From assembly GCA_030612585.1 (NCBI GenBank), contig JAUWNP010000105.1, forward strand, positions 1-15,225: a stretch of 15,225 bases of DNA. The letters run 5' to 3'. This DNA comes from Anaerolineae bacterium (GTDB lineage: Bacteria > Chloroflexota > Anaerolineae > B4-G1). The notes below the pieces were generated by a model that worked only from the letters and a program-made list of their open reading frames with translations, was not told the origin of the DNA and did not search any database. A program made the position numbers and the translations under genes. This document shows positions 13,281 through 15,225 of this stretch, piece by piece (position 1 is the stretch's first letter; each line of letters opens with the position of its first letter).

Positions 13281-15225
13281 ATGGCTGAGATTTCCCTTCA
13301 AGAATACTGTGAGCAGATCGAGAATACGATTGAGCAAGGCCATTATGCGGAGGCCGTAGCCCACGGAAAGCACATCCTGGAGTTATACCCCAAGCACGCA
13401 ATGACCTACCGGCTGCTGGGCAAAGCGATGATCGAGGCTGGCCAGGACGAGTACGCCACCGACATGTTTCACCGCGTACTCAGCGCCGACCCTGAGGACA
13501 TGCTCGCGTGGGCGGGGATGAGCGAAGTATACAGCCGGCGTGGCGAGCTCGACGCAGCCGTATGGTGCCTGGAACGAGCATTCGCACTGGCCACCGACAA
13601 CAAAGTGTTGGAGGAAGAGTTACGTCACCTCTACAGCCGGCGAGATGGCATTGAGATCCAACGTGTCCAACTCACCCACGGTGCACTGGCCCGGCTCTAC
13701 CTCAGGGGCGATCTGCTCCCACGAGCGATCGGCGAATTCCGCGCCCTGCTGGCCGAGCATCCCGAACGGGTGGACCTGAGCGTCGCGCTGGCTGAGGCGC
13801 TCTGGCGCAACGAGCAGCGACTGGAGGCCTCGGAGGTCTGCCAGCAGGTATTGGATGAACTGCCCCACTGCCTCAAGGCCAATCTGCTCCTGGGGGAAAT
13901 ATGGACCAGCAGTGGTCGGGAGGAAGGACAGGCATGCCTGCGGCGGGCCGAGGCGCTGGACCCAGACAACCAAATGGCGCAGCAACTCTTCGGGGCTGCA
14001 TCGCCGCTGCCGAAACGACAGGTGCGGATTGCTCCTCTGGAGTACAAGCCTCCAACTGAGGAGGAACGCCCGGCGTGGATGTCCGAGATAGAGACCGTCC
14101 CGGCAGAGAAGCCGCCGCTGAGCGAGCGCGAGACTGCGCTGGTGGGCATCACCGCAGCGCTGGAAGCACAGATTGAGATCCCTTCCTGGCTGGAGGAGGT
14201 TGTTGGCGAGGAGGCTGCTGCCTCCGCACCTTCTGACCTCACTGAGCCATCAGAAGAGCAACCGGCAGCGGAGGAAGTCCCCGAGTGGCTGGCAGGCATT
14301 CGTGAAGGGTTTGTCGAGGAAGAGGAAAAGGCAGAAACAGTCACAGAGGAAGAGGCCACTGAATGGCCAGCCGAGTTGAGCCTTGAGCCAACCGGTGAGC
14401 AAGAAGCACCTGCCATCCCTGGCGAGGTGGAAGTTCCCGAGTGGCTGGCCGAACTGGGAGTTGAGGCAGTAGGTGAAGAAGCCGCAGCCCCTCCGGTCGA
14501 GGAGGCCGCCGCTCCCCCGGCCGAGGAAGCGTTCGGCTGGACGGCGTTCGGCGAACCAGAGGCTCTGCCTGTGGCCGAAGCCCCACCGATGGAAGAGGCC
14601 GTACCGCCTGAAGTACCCGCACCCGTAGCGGAGGAGCCACCCCTGCCGACTTGGTTGGAGGGCGAGGGAATGCCCTCCGGTGACGAGGCGCTGGCATGGC
14701 TGGAACAACTGGCAGCGGGCAAAGAGGAAGAACTACACGCCCAGGCCGAAGCGGAGGCCGAGGCCCGCATGACCGAGATCATGGGCCGCCCCACGCCCGC
14801 AGAGCCACCCCCAGAAGAGGTCGCGCCAGAGACAGCCGCGCCTCCCCCGGTTGAGGAAGCCGCCGCTCCCCCGGCCGAGGAAGCGTTCGGCTGGACGGCG
14901 TTCGGCGAACCAGAGGCTCTACCTGTGGCCGAAGTCCCGGCAGTGGAGGAAGCCGCCCCACCGATGATGGAAGAGGCTACACCACCCGCAGTGCCGGAAG
15001 AAACAGAGGCACCGCCCGTGGTCGAGGTCCCGGTAGAGGAAGTGACCTCACCAATGAAGGAGGTTGCACCACCCGCAGTGCCGGAAGAGATAGAGGCACC
15101 ACCCGGGGTCGAGGAAGCGCCGGAAGTTCCCACTGTCGAGGCCCCTGCCGAGCCATTCGCCGCCGAGCGAGATTACCTGCAGGAGCATCCACGCGATTAC
15201 GAAGCCTGGCTAACACTGGCACGGG
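13281..15225 (+). CDS. TPR protein with long Pro/Glu-rich tail and repeated PxWL motifs, 3' end missing
   Basis: The frame opens at ATG 13281 after GGGGGAAG and remains open for 648 codons to the right edge. Residues about 5-235 form tetratricopeptide repeats with typical helix pairs, such as GHYAEAVAHGKHILELYPKH (20-39), DMLAWAGMSEVYSRRGELDA (73-92) and RAEALDPDN (222-230). TPRs are protein-interaction scaffolds. Residues about 240-625 are low in complexity, rich in Glu, Pro and Ala, and probably disordered. Within them are spaced hydrophobic motifs: RPAWMSEI (263-270), IPSWLEEV (300-307), VPEWLAGI (333-340), VPEWLAEL (385-392) and LPTWLEGE (455-462). A helical stretch spans 467-500. After residue 628 an ERDYLQEHPRDYEAWLTLAR segment looks like a new TPR. 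There is no signal peptide or membrane helix in the visible part. The function is unknown; a cytosolic scaffold is inferred. Confidence 0.85.
   Translation, partial: MAEISLQEYCEQIENTIEQGHYAEAVAHGKHILELYPKHAMTYRLLGKAMIEAGQDEYATDMFHRVLSADPEDMLAWAGMSEVYSRRGELDAAVWCLERAFALATDNKVLEEELRHLYSRRDGIEIQRVQLTHGALARLYLRGDLLPRAIGEFRALLAEHPERVDLSVALAEALWRNEQRLEASEVCQQVLDELPHCLKANLLLGEIWTSSGREEGQACLRRAEALDPDNQMAQQLFGAASPLPKRQVRIAPLEYKPPTEEERPAWMSEIETVPAEKPPLSERETALVGITAALEAQIEIPSWLEEVVGEEAAASAPSDLTEPSEEQPAAEEVPEWLAGIREGFVEEEEKAETVTEEEATEWPAELSLEPTGEQEAPAIPGEVEVPEWLAELGVEAVGEEAAAPPVEEAAAPPAEEAFGWTAFGEPEALPVAEAPPMEEAVPPEVPAPVAEEPPLPTWLEGEGMPSGDEALAWLEQLAAGKEEELHAQAEAEAEARMTEIMGRPTPAEPPPEEVAPETAAPPPVEEAAAPPAEEAFGWTAFGEPEALPVAEVPAVEEAAPPMMEEATPPAVPEETEAPPVVEVPVEEVTSPMKEVAPPAVPEEIEAPPGVEEAPEVPTVEAPAEPFAAERDYLQEHPRDYEAWLTLAR
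14505..14580 (+). repeat. 76-base internal repeat, copy 1
   Basis: Positions 14505-14580 and 14859-14934 are identical except for one base (14567 G against 14921 A). They are 354 bases apart, which is 118 codons, so the duplication is in frame. It encodes the AAPPAEEAFGWTAFGEPEAL segment of the TPR protein. Near-identity at the DNA level, including synonymous sites, points to a recent duplication or gene conversion. Confidence 0.9.
14859..14934 (+). repeat. 76-base internal repeat, copy 2
   Basis: Second copy of the repeat described at 14505-14580. Further downstream a separate 22-base perfect repeat occurs at 14980-15001 and 15067-15088, spaced 87 bases (29 codons), again in frame. The tail therefore grows by duplication of whole codon units. 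Confidence 0.9.

Noticed and set aside
13697..15133. 478-codon Ser-rich open frame on the minus strand
   Set aside because: It is antisense to the repeated Glu/Pro codons of the TPR protein, which read as Ser/Gly/Ala on the other strand. No start signal or domain is seen.

Overview
This 15.2 kb window looks like ordinary chromosomal DNA of a GC-rich bacterium, most likely a member of the Chloroflexota (Anaerolineae-like). That assignment is an inference. It rests on a secreted protein built from two 'YFQRARMEWHP' repeats, a TPR protein with a long Pro/Glu tail and repeated (V/I/L)PxWL motifs, and a TIM-barrel/'TYVLLP' fusion protein, all styles I associate with that phylum. Promoters resemble sigma-70 sites (TTGACA/TATAAT), most start codons have Shine-Dalgarno sequences, and tRNA genes encode their CCA. 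I see no phage, insertion sequence, CRISPR array or obvious defence system.

Layout: (1) 1-3158, minus strand: a clan-A-type TIM-barrel protein gene, then selA (selenocysteine synthase) one base later, a small doubtful ORF in the same frame as selA, and the 5' end of an Xaa-Pro-peptidase-like gene cut by the window edge. (2) 3235-3293: two promoters back to back. (3) 3345-6735, plus strand: an ABC-F ATPase, coaE, then a GNAT-like protein with a structured leader and a 64-residue two-helix membrane protein. A strong bidirectional terminator (6776-6809) closes this block. (4) 6821-9975, minus strand: a secreted repeat protein, lysS and greA. (5) 9976-10340: a divergent regulatory region in which the greA and serS promoters share a -35 region and greA has a long leader with three hairpins. 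(6) 10341-12075, plus strand: serS, tRNA-Ser(UGA), tRNA-Ser(GCU), tRNA-Arg(GCG) and a terminator. (7) 12117-15225, plus strand: a class II histone-deacetylase-like amidohydrolase with a consensus promoter, then a large TPR protein running off the right edge.

Functional themes are translation and its accuracy (SelA, LysRS, SerRS and three tRNAs, ABC-F), transcription elongation (GreA) and coenzyme A/acyl chemistry (CoaE, a GNAT and a deacetylase, though these are not in one operon). No selB, selC or selD lies in the window.

The most interesting points are the structured greA leader, the in-frame ORF after the TGA of selA, an Arg tRNA with anticodon GCG, the structured GNAT leader, and the repeated PxWL motifs in the TPR protein. 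I found no clear multi-gene novel system.
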